DNA of 64,000 nucleotides from Trachelipus rathkii (GCA_015478945.1 JABUQX010004562.1:22501-86500); one strand, 5' to 3'; positions 1 to 14,510 are shown, counted from the first letter of the stretch. Notes: generated by a model from the letters alone, not told the origin. A program made the numbers and translations.

Positions 1-1035
1 TATTAACTATATAATACTCAAATCAATTTTATACGTACCTACCCAACCTATTTTTAAAATTTACAAGTGGACTATTAGTTATCACATCCGAGAAAAACGA
101 AACCAGACATGAAGTGCTTCTGTTCGTTTCTGATGATATATTTTCTCAAATCTGGCAAAATGCTTTTTCTTTTATTAACCTAATTTGATCTCCAGTCCCG
201 CAATTATTACTCTTGTCAGTAGAGGTGAGAGATTAAAATGTATTACAGCGCTGAATTATATTCCCTAGAAGAAGCCTCCTTTAATTTGAAAACGTTTCCA
301 TTTCCATCAACCTCGTCTCATAAATCTTATTATCAAAAACCACAAGCTATTCTTGCATCTTTACATTGTACTCTTTCAAGCATTTCAATGTGTTTTATTA
401 CTAGGTGAAAATTTTATACTTCTACACATTATTCAACTAACTGATTAACATAACTAATATAAGGACTAGTGATAACTTCCCTATATTCTTGTAAAAAAAC
501 ATCACGAATAATAATTTCTATCATTCTGATACATTTATTTCTAAATTCAACAATGTTTTGAGCCTTTCAAATTGCTAATAAACGCAACAAATTCCTTTCT
601 CTTGCAGCAGGCTTTAGCTATCTCCAATTTATATAATAATTAAAGCTTAATTTCATTTGCCAATGTGAAATACCCTGTACTTTTTTGCTTGAAATTCGTC
701 TGCCACTTATCAACCCAATTTTCAAACAACCCTTCTGATTTTCAACAGAATAAGCCAATTTAGCATGATCGGAAACCTAGAAACGCTAGTTTCTATTCCT
801 TTATCTATATCCTTCAAATAAATTAGAAAAAGAAGTGTATCTATTACAGAACCATGACAAATATAACTTTTAATTAGCTCCCATGATGGTTTAATAATTT
901 GACCATTATGAAGTTCAATGGTTTATTCACATATAAACCACATCACTGCACGCACCATAATAACTTCAGCATCATCCTAGTATGGATTACTTTATCAATT
1001 CCTTTGTTGTAACATAAATATATAATATTGTAGGG
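1..1035 (-). pseudogene. CR1-like LINE fragment (reverse transcriptase end and 3' part)
   Basis: Read on the minus strand, this is a decayed piece of a non-LTR retrotransposon. Around 740-850 the conceptual translation gives a DIDKGIE segment and, after a frame change, SDHAKLAYSVENQ. This resembles the region around the catalytic FADD box of CR1/Jockey-type reverse transcriptases, with the box itself degraded. Next comes a segment like the conserved DKWQxxF stretch (about 640-720). From about 600 to 1 the translation resembles the C-terminal tail of such polyproteins, with many stops and shifts. The last 600 bases are repeated in the same orientation at 5909-6510, as expected when several 5'-truncated LINE copies share a 3' end. 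The element may continue to the left of the window. The family name is inference; the presence of a reverse-transcriptase relic is moderately sure. Confidence 0.5.
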
Positions 1036-1221
1036 CTGTCTTCCAACAACACAACTATATACTTGGTCAATTCTAAAGGGCGCATCTGACAAGACCCACC
1101 CTATATATATATATATACACATATATACATATGTGTGTTACTTTGGTTTTCATTATCGTTATCTTTATATTTATATAAAGTATGTATACAAAGATTTATT
1201 ATAAATATTATATTATATTAT

Positions 1222-1471
<250 letters not shown>

Positions 1472-2389
1472 CTTCTTCTTCTTCTTCACTCCTTCCTCTT
1501 GTGTTCCCAAGATTGTGGTGCTGTACAAGCATCGAAAAGAAAGCAGTAGTAGAACACATGACAATCGTCAGAAAGAAAGCCCAGCCTTACTGCCCCCTCT
1601 GTACCATCATTAGTTAGTGAGAGCTCGTCACAGACAGAAAATCTACCCTAGAGCTTCATGCGACAAAGACGGGACCCTCACTATGGTAAATCATCAATGT
1701 AAGGGTTCATCCCTTACCCAGGTGGGCCACAACCATGTCCCCATACAAAACCCCGCCATTCTTTCCTATCATGCACCTTTATTCTCGCCTCTGTCAAACT
1801 CACATTTCTCTCCTCCTGGCAACATTTGTTCACCGACTCAATCCACTTTCTGTCTCCCAAGCCGGTCGGTCTTCTTAACGATGCCATTCATCACACTATA
1901 CGACTAGCTTAACCAATCCTAATATCATTCATCCTTTCCATGACCAAACCATCTTCAAACAGATAGTTTTCATTTATTCTCTCATTTTTAATTTTCTCAC
2001 ACCACACAACTCTAATACGTTCATTCCTCTCTCTATCAATTCTTCTCACACCTAGCACACCCCTAAAATTGTCCATCTCAGAACACTTTGAACTTTAGAT
2101 CTATACTTCTTATTCCAGACCATAGTCTCACTACCATACAATAACACAGGTAACAATATACCTCATGTAAGACCCTAGCACACTCAAGACTTAACCTTTG
2201 CATTCACCAACGATTTAATTGCACCAGCCACCTTCCTGCCATTTCTCGTCCACAACCTTCCTACTACATCTGTCGTCTGTTCCCTTCTCATCCAACATAT
2301 GCCCTAAATATTTAAACTCACACTTGTCTAGCTGCTCATCATCTAACATAATCTCGCACTGAGGAGTGAGCGCACTAGCAACCATAACT

Positions 2390-3280
2390 TTACTCTATCC
2401 ACGTTTAGCCAAGCCTCCTTGCACACCCTGCCAAATCTCACCAATTCTCAAATCCCATTCATTCTGCCAATAGAACCCAAATCATCCGCATAATAGTAAA
2501 ATCTCCTCCACTCAACCCATTCCTCCACCATTCTAACATCTGGCTTCTGCCATCCCCACCTCAAATTCTTTCAACCCATCCATATAAATTGAATAACCAA
2601 GGAGACATAACACAGCCCTGTCTTACTCTGCTTAATCCTAAAACAAACCAATCACCATTGAGCACGATTATTCCTTACACACGTCACTATCGCAGTACAT
2701 ACTTTGATTCTATTCAGAAGCCTGTCTATTCAACACCATATATCACTAACACCTGCCATAAAGCTTCCCTATTAACTCTATCATACGCCTGTTGCAAATC
2801 CATAAAACCTAAATACAATTTATTCTTCTCCCTCATTTTTTTCAATCATTTGTTTCAATGTAAAGATTTTGATCCAATAATATCCTTCTATCACTCCTAA
2901 ACACCTTGTTCTTCTTCACTAATCAGTCTCAGTCACTGACGCACTCTTTCACCAAAATACCAGCACTCTTCCCTACAACACTCAGTGCAAACTTATTCCC
3001 CTATACTTACAGTTCCCTTTTTCCTTACCCTAATATAAGGGTACTATTACCGCTCTCCTCCAATCCTTTGGAACTATACCCTCTATAAACGCTTTATTAC
3101 ACAACTTCCAAATCCAATCAATCACCATCTCGCCTCTGTTCTTGATCATTTCACCAGTAATTTCATCTATACCTGCAGATTTACCATTCTTCAACTTTTC
3201 CACTCCCATTACCTCCTCCTTACTAATAACCTCATCCCCAAAATACCTATTCCTTCTTGCACCATCAAACCCACACACAT
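2390..3280 (-). pseudogene. LINE-A reverse transcriptase domain, frameshifted
   Basis: The segment 3030-3278 reads KLKNGKSAGIDEITGEMIK followed by WRRAVIVPLY, the fingers motifs at the start of LINE reverse transcriptases. Further along the minus strand, in other frames, are motif A (FMD..QAYDR, bases 2778-2803), the VRQGCVMSP motif (2601-2630) and the catalytic YADD box (2481-2492). All core motifs are recoverable, but at least three frame changes lie between them. The codons for the catalytic aspartates in motifs A and C are intact. This is an ancient copy that retains recognisable order; function is lost. Confidence 0.8.
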
Positions 3281-3767
3281 TCGGGGTTTGACTGGTGCAA
3301 GAGACCTGTTATCATTGTGCATCTTCTTTTCCACTCCTCCTCAGCACCATCATCAGCAAAAACCATCCTATTCATTATTCTAAGCAGATTCCCCTTATTC
3401 TCATTCTTAACCTTTCGCGCTTCCTTCCAGAAGAGCTTCCTATTCCCTTGTAAGTCCCCATTCATCCTCCTTCCAAACTGTTCATTTACCTCTTGTTTTC
3501 TCCACGTATACACCTTCTTAGTATTCCTTTTTCCTCCTATATAATTCCAAAGCATCTTTTCCAGTCAGGTTATTTTCATGTCGTGGACCTTAAACCACGC
3601 TCTTTTTTACTCTTTTAACCGCTTTTCATCACCTCTTCGTCTCCACCATTCACTGGTAACATTCTACTTCCTACTTTAGCACATCCACGTATACTTCTTT
3701 TGCACTACTAACAATTGCTTCCAGATTTATTTGTTTAGTATCAACTTGTTCACATTCAACCGTTTTA

Positions 3768-4726
3768 CTAGAGCGCTCTTACATACTTATCCTTATTATC
3801 TTGCTCACTTAACTTCTCACTCTTAATTTTATCTACTTCCTTTCGTATCACCTTCCTCTCCATCCAAGCCCCCACTAACTTAATTTTACATAGAACAACA
3901 TAATGATCCGATAATCCCATTCCTAAACCCCTAACTGATTTAACATCCAACACATACTTCAACATCTCCTTCTTCACCAACACTAAATCAATCATACTTT
4001 TCACTTCGATACCATCTCTACCTACACCAACTCTAGTATACTTATGGATACTCTTGTGTTTAAAGAAAGTATTACTTGCACACATACCTCTCTCTTCACA
4101 GAAATCAATCACCTTCCTACCATTCTCATTTTCTCCCGCCACCCCAAAACCACCTGTTATACCATCCCTTTTTTGATCACCTATCCAACCATTTAGGTCC
4201 CCCAAAACTATCAATCTGAAGCTCCTACTCACCCCATCCAGAACATCATTCAGATTATCCCAAAAAATCGTACTCTCTTCAAAGTTTCCCAGATGAAACA
4301 TCACCACCACATACCTTAATCTTTTCAAATCAAATCACCATTATGAATTTAGGACTCACACACACAGTCTACCATAGCTTTGTACCACAGGTCACTCATC
4401 AAAATTGCAACTCCTTCTCTCCCTCTCTCATTCTCTTCCACACCAGCACGCACACATTTCACATCACACCACTCAATTTCACCTTTTCCTTTCATCTTTG
4501 TTTCAGTCACAGCGAGCAAATCAAATTTGCCCTTTCTAAATACATCCATCACCTCTCTCCTCTTCTCCTCAACATTTATTCCTCTGACATTCCATGTACC
4601 CAAACGATTCATACAGTTTCGCCGAAAGATAGAAGGCCGTTTACGGCGATCACGACCTTCTCCGAGGCCTGCATTAGCATTCCTGGCAAGAAATAGATGG
4701 TAGTAGGCAGCCAACCCAACTATCAC
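3768..4726 (-). pseudogene. LINE-A endonuclease domain (exonuclease-endonuclease-phosphatase fold)
   Basis: This encodes the target-nicking endonuclease of the element. Two long pieces cover the domain. Bases 4349-4726 contain LGTWNVRGIN, the usual start of the fold, and a VTETK motif carrying the metal-binding Glu. Bases 3768-4328 contain GDLNGWIGD (catalytic Asp/Asn strand), MIDLVLVKK and the terminal GLSDHYVV motif with the conserved Asp-His pair. A frame break near 4330-4350 separates them. The hallmark residues are present, which suggests moderate rather than extreme age. Such enzymes nick genomic DNA to prime reverse transcription. Here the coding frame is broken, so no full enzyme can be made. 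Confidence 0.8.
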
Positions 4727-4930
4727 CGTCCCTTAGTCGGCTCCTACGACACGCAGGACATACGATGTGGGCAATTCTTTCTCCCCCACACACAGGGATA
4801 TGAGTAGTAAGGATGTCTGTGATAAAGAGGGTGGATTGAAAGAATGGAAAATTATGAAAAATGAGGGGAAAGAAAGAAGGTTGAAAGAAAGTGCATGTGG
4901 TAAATGCTAATGCACGAATGCATAACAAAT

Positions 4931-5182
<252 letters not shown>

Positions 5183-5504
5183 ATGCAAATCCAAATATTA
5201 TGTGTATAATCTCCAAAAAATGGACGATTAATTAATAAAGCCAATTTAATCGCAAAATAAAAAATAAAATGCAATTAAATAAATAATAAATAGAAATAAG
5301 CAATAGTCCTCTCAGGCAATTTGTAATTTATAAAGAGTAATTGAAAAGAAAATCTAGTTTCATTTTCCTATTTATTTCCAGTTAGAATTTCCTAATGAAT
5401 ATGTAATTGTTTAATTTGAAGAGTTCATTACAGTGAATTATAAAATATTACAATTAGATTTGGTTAAGGAGTAATGTATATTAAATTATTATTTATTGAT
5501 AGCT
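5183..5504. other. AT-rich spacer, nothing recognisable
   Basis: About 320 bases of A/T-rich sequence between two microsatellites. I see no coding frame, conserved motif or repeat unit. Confidence 0.5.
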
Positions 5505-5506
5505 CT

Positions 5507-5597
<91 letters not shown>

Positions 5598-5603
5598 AAG
5601 AAG

Positions 5604-5631
<28 letters not shown>
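5505..5631. repeat. Compound (TC)n-(TA)n microsatellite
   Basis: A short TC run (about 5505-5523) changes directly into TA repeats (5523-5593), then a small interruption and a second TA block (5605-5631). The frames it generates on the minus strand are artefacts of the repeat. Confidence 0.95.
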
Positions 5632-5634
<3 letters not shown>

Positions 5635-5670
5635 ATAAAAGTTTGTATTAAACAATATCATCCATTCATC

Positions 5671-5692
5671 TTCATTTAGTGAACTAAATGAA
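5671..5692. repeat. 10-bp inverted repeat with 2-base loop
   Basis: The arms TTCATTTAGT and ACTAAATGAA are exact reverse complements around GA. It may simply be chance in AT-rich DNA. The surrounding 5632-5908 has no other recognisable content. Confidence 0.4.
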
Positions 5693-5908
5693 AAAGAAAG
5701 AAAAGTAAGCAAGAAAGGGCTTTTAACTAGATTTGACCAAAAGGTGTAGAAACGAAAAAAGATGGAAATTCCATTCTTCCTCTTTATTTTCTAAAGAAGA
5801 AGAAAAGAGGATCGCTGTTCGCCTATTTATTTTTATTTTTTTAATTTACAGGACAACCAATGCTCAAAACCTAGTCCCACTGTAAAAAAAATAAATTAAA
5901 AGAACAAT

Positions 5909-6510
5909 TTATATTAACTAAATAGTACTCAAATCATTTTTATACCTACCTACCTACTCAACCTATCTTCAAAAGATGCAAGCAAGTTATTAGCTATCAC
6001 ATCCAGATGCAAGCGAAACCAAATACGAATTACTTCGCTTTTGATGAATATTTTCTCAAATCTGACAAAATGCTTTCTCTTTTATTTACCTATTTTGATC
6101 TCCAGTTTTGTAATCATTACTCTTCTCAGTTGAGATGAGAGATGAAAATGTATTACAGAGCAGAATTAAATTCCCTAGAAGAAGCCTCCTTTCCACTGAA
6201 AACGGGGTCTATTTTCACCAACCTCATCTCATAACCCTTATTTGCAAAGCCAAAAGTCATTCTTGCAGCTTTACTTACATTGTACTTTTTCAAGCATTTT
6301 TATGTACTTTATTAGGTAAGGGTTTCAATCTTCCTCAGCTAACCGATTAATATAACTATAATAAGGACTGACAATTACTTCCATATACTAGTGTAAGCAA
6401 CATTACAAACTATAATTTCCATTATATTGTTACATGTATTTCAAAATTCACCAATGCTTTGGCCATTAAAATTGGGAATAAACGTAAAAGATGTCTTTTG
6501 AGAAAAGAAT
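5909..6510 (-). pseudogene. Second CR1-like LINE 3' fragment
   Basis: This stretch is a same-orientation diverged copy of bases 1-605, with an offset of about 5.91 kb. Matches include the run around 6040-6120 (TATTTTCTCAAATCTG) and CCCTAGAAGAAGCCTCCTTT near 6172-6191. The minus-strand translation resembles the degraded C-terminal tail of a LINE polyprotein. It is a separate 5'-truncated insertion or a segmental copy. The copies differ by many substitutions and small indels, so both are old. Confidence 0.6.
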
Positions 6511-8580
6511 TATTTAGAAATACTTTATCTAAAAATATCAAACTAATTTATTTGTGTGAGTATATATAATACCCCAGGAATTCTACTATTATAAAAACTA
6601 TTACAAGAGTAAGCTTTTGATTCTTCTTCAGCTCGTCCTACGTTAGATATTAGGAATTTTTTTGACGTCAAAGTTATTTTATATGATAGTTATAGGAAGT
6701 ATTGTAGTGTCATGTCTATGTGACATTAAAGGATAAATAAGTTATACTAGATAGTACTGATGAAGTTTCGATGAATTTTAACCGATTCCTTAAAAGACCG
6801 ATTCTTCCTCTAGACCCGAGTCAGTAATCTTATTGCTAATTATTATTTGGACTATGAATATTTCTTGTTTTATATATGATAATAAATACTAGTTTATGTA
6901 GTGAGTCGGAGCGATTTCTTATATATTCTATATAGCCTCTGTGTGGTATATGCACATTTATATATGTGGACACATTACTATATTATATTTACTAACTCGC
7001 TCTGTATCATATAATATCATTACTCTAGTGGTTATAATAGCAAGTACTAGAATGGATGGTATAATTATTGCGTGAAGAGTTTAGTTTAGATAATTTCATG
7101 GCCATGTCTATAGTATTATGGTGTAATTTGTTAATTTTGATTATAAAGAAGAATAGAATAGAACTATACTACGTACACATGATTAGATATATATATCTCT
7201 AAGTAGGTAATGATATGAGTATGATGTAGTATAGTTTCTATAAATTAGGTAAAACTAATAAGTATTTAATATTAAAAATGTATTTATATTATTATTGTTA
7301 TTGAATTATATAAAATATATACTAGAATTGGATATTATATTATATCTAAGAACAATTTCTTCAAGATGTACCTAACGTCAATAATTTATTATACATAAAT
7401 TATGATAATGTATATATTTAATAATGTTTATGGTTCATAGTTAATAAATATTGCATTAATAATAATTATTTGATAAGGCAGTATATTTTAATGTTTGTAT
7501 ATGCCTCATATTTATTTGTTTATATAATTATTTATTTATTTATATTATATTATATAGAATATCTATAAGATCTATGAGGTAATAAGAAATTGCTGATGTT
7601 ATTTAATGGCTTAATAGTTGGTAAGTAAAATTTATTGTATGATATATTAACATTAATTAATACATTATAAATTTAAGGATTAATGTGATATGAATAAAAG
7701 AGATGAGCTCTCAGTAACATATTGTAAGTAGTCATGGTATATTAATATAAATAATTAATTATATTGAAATTATAGTCATTAAAACGAGCTCATCGTTCAT
7801 TGATATTATGTGACTCACTATTTTCTGTTTATCCTGCGTTATTTGTATATACATTTTTTAGTGTCTAGAATCATACTTTTCAATTCTTTTACTTGTCATA
7901 TATATTTATTATCATTGTTCCCTACTATATAATATATATATATAGTTTAATATATTATTATTATAAGAATTAACTATTTAGGGTACATATATATATATAT
8001 AGATAATTATGCAGACATATATAGGTTGGGATCTCTATCTTCTCAGTTAGAAATAACTTGAAACTGAGGAATAAGGTATAATTTTACGATTTTATTTCAG
8101 AAAGCGATAATATCTTACCCTCTATTACTACCCACAAAAAGTATTCTAGATCTAACTAATAATATCATATAGAATTTCTATTACATATCTTTGATTTTTT
8201 TGGTTCGTTATATATAACTTCTCGATCGGATCTGTCTTTTATTATATTATAATGTATGTATTTTTATTGTAAGTTTTAACTCTACTACATTTGATTTTGA
8301 AGTATTCTCTTATATAGCTACTCTGCCTATACAATTTGGGAAGTGTTGATCTTCCGGACTATTTATTATGTAATGGATTAGTAGATAAATTGATCTTTAT
8401 CGGTTTGTATTTTTGCGTATAATTGTTCATTCATTTCGGATTTTAATTTATAGAATTGTAATGTTCTTACCGTTTTGCTTTTGTGTTATCGATTATGGGG
8501 TTTTCTATAGGGGTTCAATGGATTCACAATAGATTTATTTGGTTTTATAGGACATTTTAGGGAATTACGTGTTCTTGTTG

Positions 8581-8662
8581 GTTAAGGTTAAGGTTAGGTC
8601 CTGGTTATAAGGTTAGGCTACATGGTGTAGTGTATACTTGAGTGTTTAGGTTAGGTTAGGTT
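8581..8662 (+). repeat. Short TTAGG-type (arthropod telomere-like) degenerate repeat
   Basis: Bases 8581-8598 read GTTAAGGTTAAGGTTAGG, and 8646-8660 hold three exact TTAGG units, with further GGTTAGG words in between. TTAGG is the ancestral arthropod telomere repeat. Here it is a short, imperfect interstitial tract. It may be a telomere-derived insertion or just a simple repeat. Confidence 0.5.
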
Positions 8663-11254
8663 AAAGGATCTAGGGTTCGGTTATGGTTTTGTGGGTGTGA
8701 TAGTGCTTAGTGCATTTGCTATGCTTAGTGTATGAGCTTAGGTATAAGGATATGGCCATGGATTGAAGGTTTAGGTTATATGGTCTACGATATTAGGTTA
8801 AATAAATAAAATTGATATTTTTGTTTCTAAGGGAAATAGTTTATTTCTCTAAATTTAAGTTATATGAAATTATGTACAGTTTAACATTGCTTCTTTTCTC
8901 AATTGTGATGCTTCCCAGGATTTTATTTTGACTTCATTCTATACTAATTTTTCACTAATTATCTTCTTAATAGTTTAATTCGCAATCTTTCATTAAAATG
9001 TTAAATGGTTGCCGATGAGTTTAAAATACTTAGGGTAGCTCATTGTCTAAAAATAAAATGGTTTCCCGGAGTGACTATAAAGTAATTATTTGTGAAGTAG
9101 AGAAGGGATGACAATCACTATGATAAAATTTACGTTGAATTTAGGTGGTTGTGGATGGTAAGATTCAACATTAATAACATATACTGTTTGGTGTGAGGGT
9201 ATTATTTATTTATTTATAATTATATTTATGTTACAGACCTATCATTATTTAACGTATTACATATAAGTTAGTTTAGTACAGTCTAGCTAAAATTGTTCAT
9301 GAAGATTGCAAACTTATAACTTAAAAATATATTTCTACTTTTGTATATATATAAAACTATGTTAGATATAATTATTATGATAGCAAACTCGGTTGGATAG
9401 TAATTATTTATTAGGTTAATATAATTTATTTACTTATAGGTTTATTAAGAGTTGACCTAAGACGTCTCTGTAGATAAAAACCATATCACTGTGTGGAAAT
9501 TGTCTTCTGTTTTATTTTTTACAAGACCTGTCAGCAGTTTTTTCGATACTCCTGTCCGATATTATAATCATAATTGATTTTCTATAACCCTTTATAGTTA
9601 TTTTTTCTACTGAACGTCAAAATTATATATATATTGGCTTATAATTAACTACTGTAGTTTCTGTTGTTTGTTAATAGCATTATAACACTACATTAGTGAT
9701 AATGTTTATACAGCTGCAAGCTATGCATTATATAGGCTATGGCATTATAGAAATCGATCTATAAATTAATATAGGCAAGGAAATAGTACGATGATCATGT
9801 ATACGAGTTAAAATTTTATAGAATATGCAAGTCTTATTGTGAATATATACTCGTTACGATAATAAGAACTGATAGGGCAGTCGGTAGATCAATTTATGAC
9901 AATAATACAGTACTTCTTTGATCGCTCTGTGTGATCAACTTAGCAATATATTTTTGATGAATGTATAAAGGATATTGACATATATGTGTATTAATATTAT
10001 TATTATTTCTATTATTATATAAAATAACTAATTTAAATATATAAACTGGTATAAATTATAATATTTATAATAAATAAGGAAATATATATACAATTTTATT
10101 TATATGAATAATATATATATATAATGAATTTAAAATATTATTATTATTTCTATTACTCAATTATACTAATATTAATAGAGTCACGTTAGGAATACTACTG
10201 ATTGTTACATATCTAATTATTATGGAAGTAAATATTAAAGGCTATAATATAATATTTGATTACCCATTGAATTATTTATTTGAATATTTTCATAAGATGA
10301 TTTAATTAAATTTATAAATAATATATTAAAAATAAATACATATGATTATATTTATAAATTATTGTACATTAGTTTTATTATTTTATAAGTTATTTATAAA
10401 GCTATTTATTTCTAAATATAGTAGTATATATCAAATGATAGATCAGCTTCGTGACCATACGTTATTATAGGCCGTAGTATACATAAGTATATTATTATAT
10501 AATAATGATGAATAATTATATATAATACCAAAAATTTAGTAATGTGTAGATCAAATATAAGTAGATCGCTAGGTTATGCTATCTAAGGTATTTTCTACGG
10601 TCAAATTAATTTATTCAATTATAGGAGTTTTAATATATTAGAGATTTCTTCTTGTTGGATTATAACGTAATAATTCAAGTTTATAGGATGCTTTTGTAAA
10701 ATATATTGTGAAAAATATGAATACAGAAGTTCAATATTTATAAATATTCTCAGATATTTTTAAAAATCGTAAACATTAGTCGGATTTTTACGTGTTCTAA
10801 CCACCTCAGTCCACCCTTTTCTACATAAGTCAATATAACACTTAAATATTATTGGATTAATTATATAGATATATACGCTCATAACACTAAAGCCGTATAT
10901 TGATCATGAAGTTTAGGAAATGATGGAAAGCAACTAATTTTCTAAATTTTTTTTTTTTCATAGAAATTGTTATAGGAAATAATATCGTTGATCGATATTA
11001 TCTGCACCGATTTTTCTTGCATTTATATTTCTTTGTAGTTTCATATATTTTAATATGTTTTATATATTTATTTAATAGAAAATTTACACTACCTTGGATA
11101 AAAAGGCTTTGATAAATAATAATTAACTAATTTTTATTTATAATAATGCATATTTTTTACATTTCTTATTCTTATTTAGAACTATTTATTTGTTTGTCTC
11201 TTTATCATTAAAAATATATTTTTATGCAATATTTAACAGGTGAATATATCATAA

Positions 11255-11470
11255 TCTGCTATATATATATATTATAATATATATAATATTATATTATATA
11301 TATTACTATATATATATTATTGTCTATGATTTATCTGTTTGATATATATATATATATATTATTATATTTATTCTATTTTTATATAATTATATATTAGTAT
11401 AATTAATTAATTATATATATATATATATATATTATATATAGTATATAATTATATATTAATATATGCTAAA
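11255..11470. repeat. Degenerate TA-rich tract
   Basis: Clusters of TA dinucleotides broken by TAT/ATT interruptions. This looks like an old, decayed TA microsatellite. Confidence 0.8.
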
Positions 11471-14400
11471 TGTCATGTACAAGATGGGTATTTTCTTATG
11501 AGAGGATTAGCGTTACCGTACCGCCATTGAATCTCTTAGTCCTCGTGACAGCTAGAGAAATTAATAAATTTATATTTATGTATACAACTTAGTTTGCGAC
11601 CTTAAAACATTAGATAATAGATATTGAATATATAATTTTCTATACTATACAGCTAGAAAATAGTACTTAATATTTATATATTTATTCATTATTAAATATT
11701 AAATTTTCTCTTTATTGCATCTTTCATATCTGTCGGAGTTGTTCTTTTATTTTCTCTACTTTATACATTCTAAGTATACTAATATGTTATTGTGGCATCT
11801 CTTATACATGACTTACTTTATGTTATATATCTATTATTTACTCATTGTTTATTATTATTTTACTTTTACGAAATAGTAATTAGGGATCATCTTTTTTGGA
11901 GGGGGATCTTTTAAGATATCACAAGATAACTGATGAATCAATGGATATATTATTATATAATATACTATATAATATAAATAATATTAGACTATTTTGTGGA
12001 TAAATATACTCAATATCAAGACTAAAGTTTCGATTATTATATATTTTTTTTAGAGACTTTGTTGATATGTTAATATAGAGTATAATTGTGAATAAACAGT
12101 GCGCCATACGCTCAAAGGCAAGAGGAAATGTTGTTTCAATATAAGTGCAGTTTGAGAAATGTAATATAACAGCGAAGCACTCAAACATTCTATGATAAAA
12201 AGATTGTACTTTGTGTGAATAATTGTGTCTTGCTCAACATATTTTGTTTTTTCTCGATCTTACTGATAGTATTGGGAAGAAAGGAAACGATATTTTCAAC
12301 TCAGATATGTAATATACTTGACAAACAATGATATATATACTAGAGTGTGCGTGCCGAGATAGACATAAATACAAGTTCTAAGGCCAGATTACACGCATTT
12401 CAATCTATTTTTAATATATACAGATAACTGTGTTTGCAGAAATAATGACAATTTTTAGATGACGGAGAGATATAAATTTAGCTCTGGTGCTGGCTTGAAG
12501 TGCCTTTTCCTAATCACTGATACTTAGTTGATCTCACTCTACAGACCATCTTATTCAAGAGAATCTCATAGAGAATGCATACGTATAAAATTTCTCATAT
12601 CAAGACTTTCTTATCTGTGACTGCTAGTATTAACGATTAGCACGTAACAAAAAGACGTCTTAAGATGAAAAGTGCAATTAAGCTTATTTAAAATGTCTGT
12701 AAATACCAATACTCATCGCGCTCCCAACTTAGATAGTATAGATTGAGAATATGCTCAGACTGCACTTGAGGTTATCGAGCATAGTCACAATTTTTTTTTC
12801 GATTGATGATCAGACGCTTTTACAATCAAATGTGATCATTAATAGTTACAATGATCTATGTTAGATGTTATTTTCCAACCCTGTTAAATGGGATTTTTGT
12901 AACTGATAAACTTTAGAAGTAAATATTGCCGAGTCATCTAATAGTAATGGAGAATATAACATCAATCATCATGCATTAGTTTGTATTAGAGTATGCTGTA
13001 AAAAATATGAAATACACAAAAGGAAATACATAGCTCTCTGCGCAGTAATAATATAATTGCAATTTTGGGGGTATAATCTAGAAAAGACGCGTTATACACA
13101 TATTGTTACAAACTAGGTGTTGATTGGGATACTGGTTTTATCGCTAATATGGATATAGTGATGTCTGACTCATATTAATTTTCACATACACTTTCAGAAA
13201 GCCTAGTGATATAGCATCGTTCCTATTTAATGATATTGTAAGTGCATACGATTTCAACAAGTCTATCTCTTATTTTCTAATATTACCTACACATGCAAGT
13301 TAGTATGAAAGTATACTTAAAGAACTCTATTTGTGAATTTGTTAATTCTACGTATACAATGAACTATAACAAATAAAGCAATATTAAAGGATATTTGCTG
13401 CAAATCAGTATGCTTGCTTATCGTATCTTACTTGCTGAGTTTCAAATGAACGTTCATCTGAATTTGTACTGCTAGCTTAAAATCATATATTTTTATAGTC
13501 TCAAGATAAATGCCCTATTTTTGTTGTACAAAATCATTTGTAAATAATTATCTTTATTTTAAGATAATTGGCTTTACTTATTTAATCCACAGTCAATTGC
13601 GTCTCCCTTTGTCCAATTATATCTCAAGATCTATCAAGTTCCGCAAGCATCAAATTATTTCGAAGTAATGTCATGAATATTAATAATGATTTACAAAATA
13701 TAGGCCTTATAAGAGCGAAGACGCTTTTATTCATTTAGATGTACATAGATTTACTTCATAATAAATTGGATAATAGTAACGATAATGGCCTGGATATAGT
13801 AAGTTGCAATTTAATACGTATAATTGTTTCTAATTCTCTATCAATAACTGCCTTGATTATTTATTCTAAATGGATCAATCCACTATAAAAACTTAAAACA
13901 ATTATAGTCTTGGCCACTAAAGAGAATACCGTGCTGGGAGGAAGTAGCGAAATCTTAAGTTTTTATTCTCGAACTCATCGCTTCATATCACTTTTACAAT
14001 AGACGAGAACTTATGCTCACTTTAATGACGAATTATGTGTATTAGTGTTTAAAACTAGTAACTGTGACTCACTTAGAATGTAGGTGTGGCCAATAAACAA
14101 ATTCTGGAAATGTAAGAGGGATAGTATTCCTGAGTGATTGTTGGGATAATCTCATTGAAAGTAATGCCATATATAGCATACATTATTCAAATGAATATTA
14201 AGCCATCTTGAAATGTGCAAATTGGTTGGAATTTATTTCTTCCCCCTACACAGATATTGGATATCAATGAACAATTACTAAAATTCATATTGCATCTGAA
14301 TTTGATTTGTGACAAGTGAAAAAACTAACTGTAACTGTGAAAATTATTGTAAATGCAGTGGTTATTAATAAACAATTTATTACGGTAAAAATATCGATGT

Positions 14401-14510
14401 TCTGATATTTTTTTTGCATGTTTTGCTTTATTGATTAATTGATATTCTAAATAAAATAACATTTTAGGAAAAAATATTTGTGATACTTCCATTGCCCTTA
14501 ATAGCGGTAA

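Larger units (their letters stand above)
1617..4745 (-). mobile_element. LINE-A copy 1: near full-length decayed endonuclease/RT retrotransposon
   Basis: A roughly 3.1-kb non-LTR retrotransposon relic on the minus strand. Order along the element: a 5' leader (about 4745-4600), an apurinic-type endonuclease, a Lys/Arg-rich linker (3265-3555), a reverse transcriptase (about 2400-3280) and a C-terminal tail ending near 1617. The tail contains a RKEWRGF segment. Conceptual translations resemble the proteins often mis-annotated as craniofacial development protein 2-like in crustacean genomes (endonuclease plus RT, no visible RNase H). Stops and frameshifts split the frame into many pieces, so it is inactive. 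Other remnants of the same family in this window lie at 16490-17990 (+), 21240-21330 (+), 24900-25170 (-), 26530-26700 (+), 30185-30470 (-) and 33560-34540 (-). Confidence 0.85.
6511..14510. other. 8-kb AT-rich region without recognisable genes
   Basis: Very AT-rich sequence with frequent stops in all frames. The only frame of note (11919-12188, minus, 89 codons) resembles nothing I know and has no neighbouring support. Short TA clusters occur near 11255-11470. Bases 12190-14400 are less AT-skewed and may hide an old transposon, but I could not find diagnostic motifs. TTAGG-type repeats near 8.6 kb are listed separately. Confidence 0.5.

Noticed and set aside
6755..6790. CTGATGA word as a hammerhead candidate
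   Set aside because: No GAAA core element at the right distance and no flanking stems.
11919..12188. 89-codon minus-strand frame with mixed composition
   Set aside because: No recognisable motif, no neighbouring exon or element. It is within chance length for a window of this size.
13900..14080. Possible hAT C-terminal motif in the 12.2-14.4 kb region
   Set aside because: Only a GGSS word at roughly the right place; spacing to the final hydrophobic motif is wrong and no LDPRFK-type motif occurs upstream.
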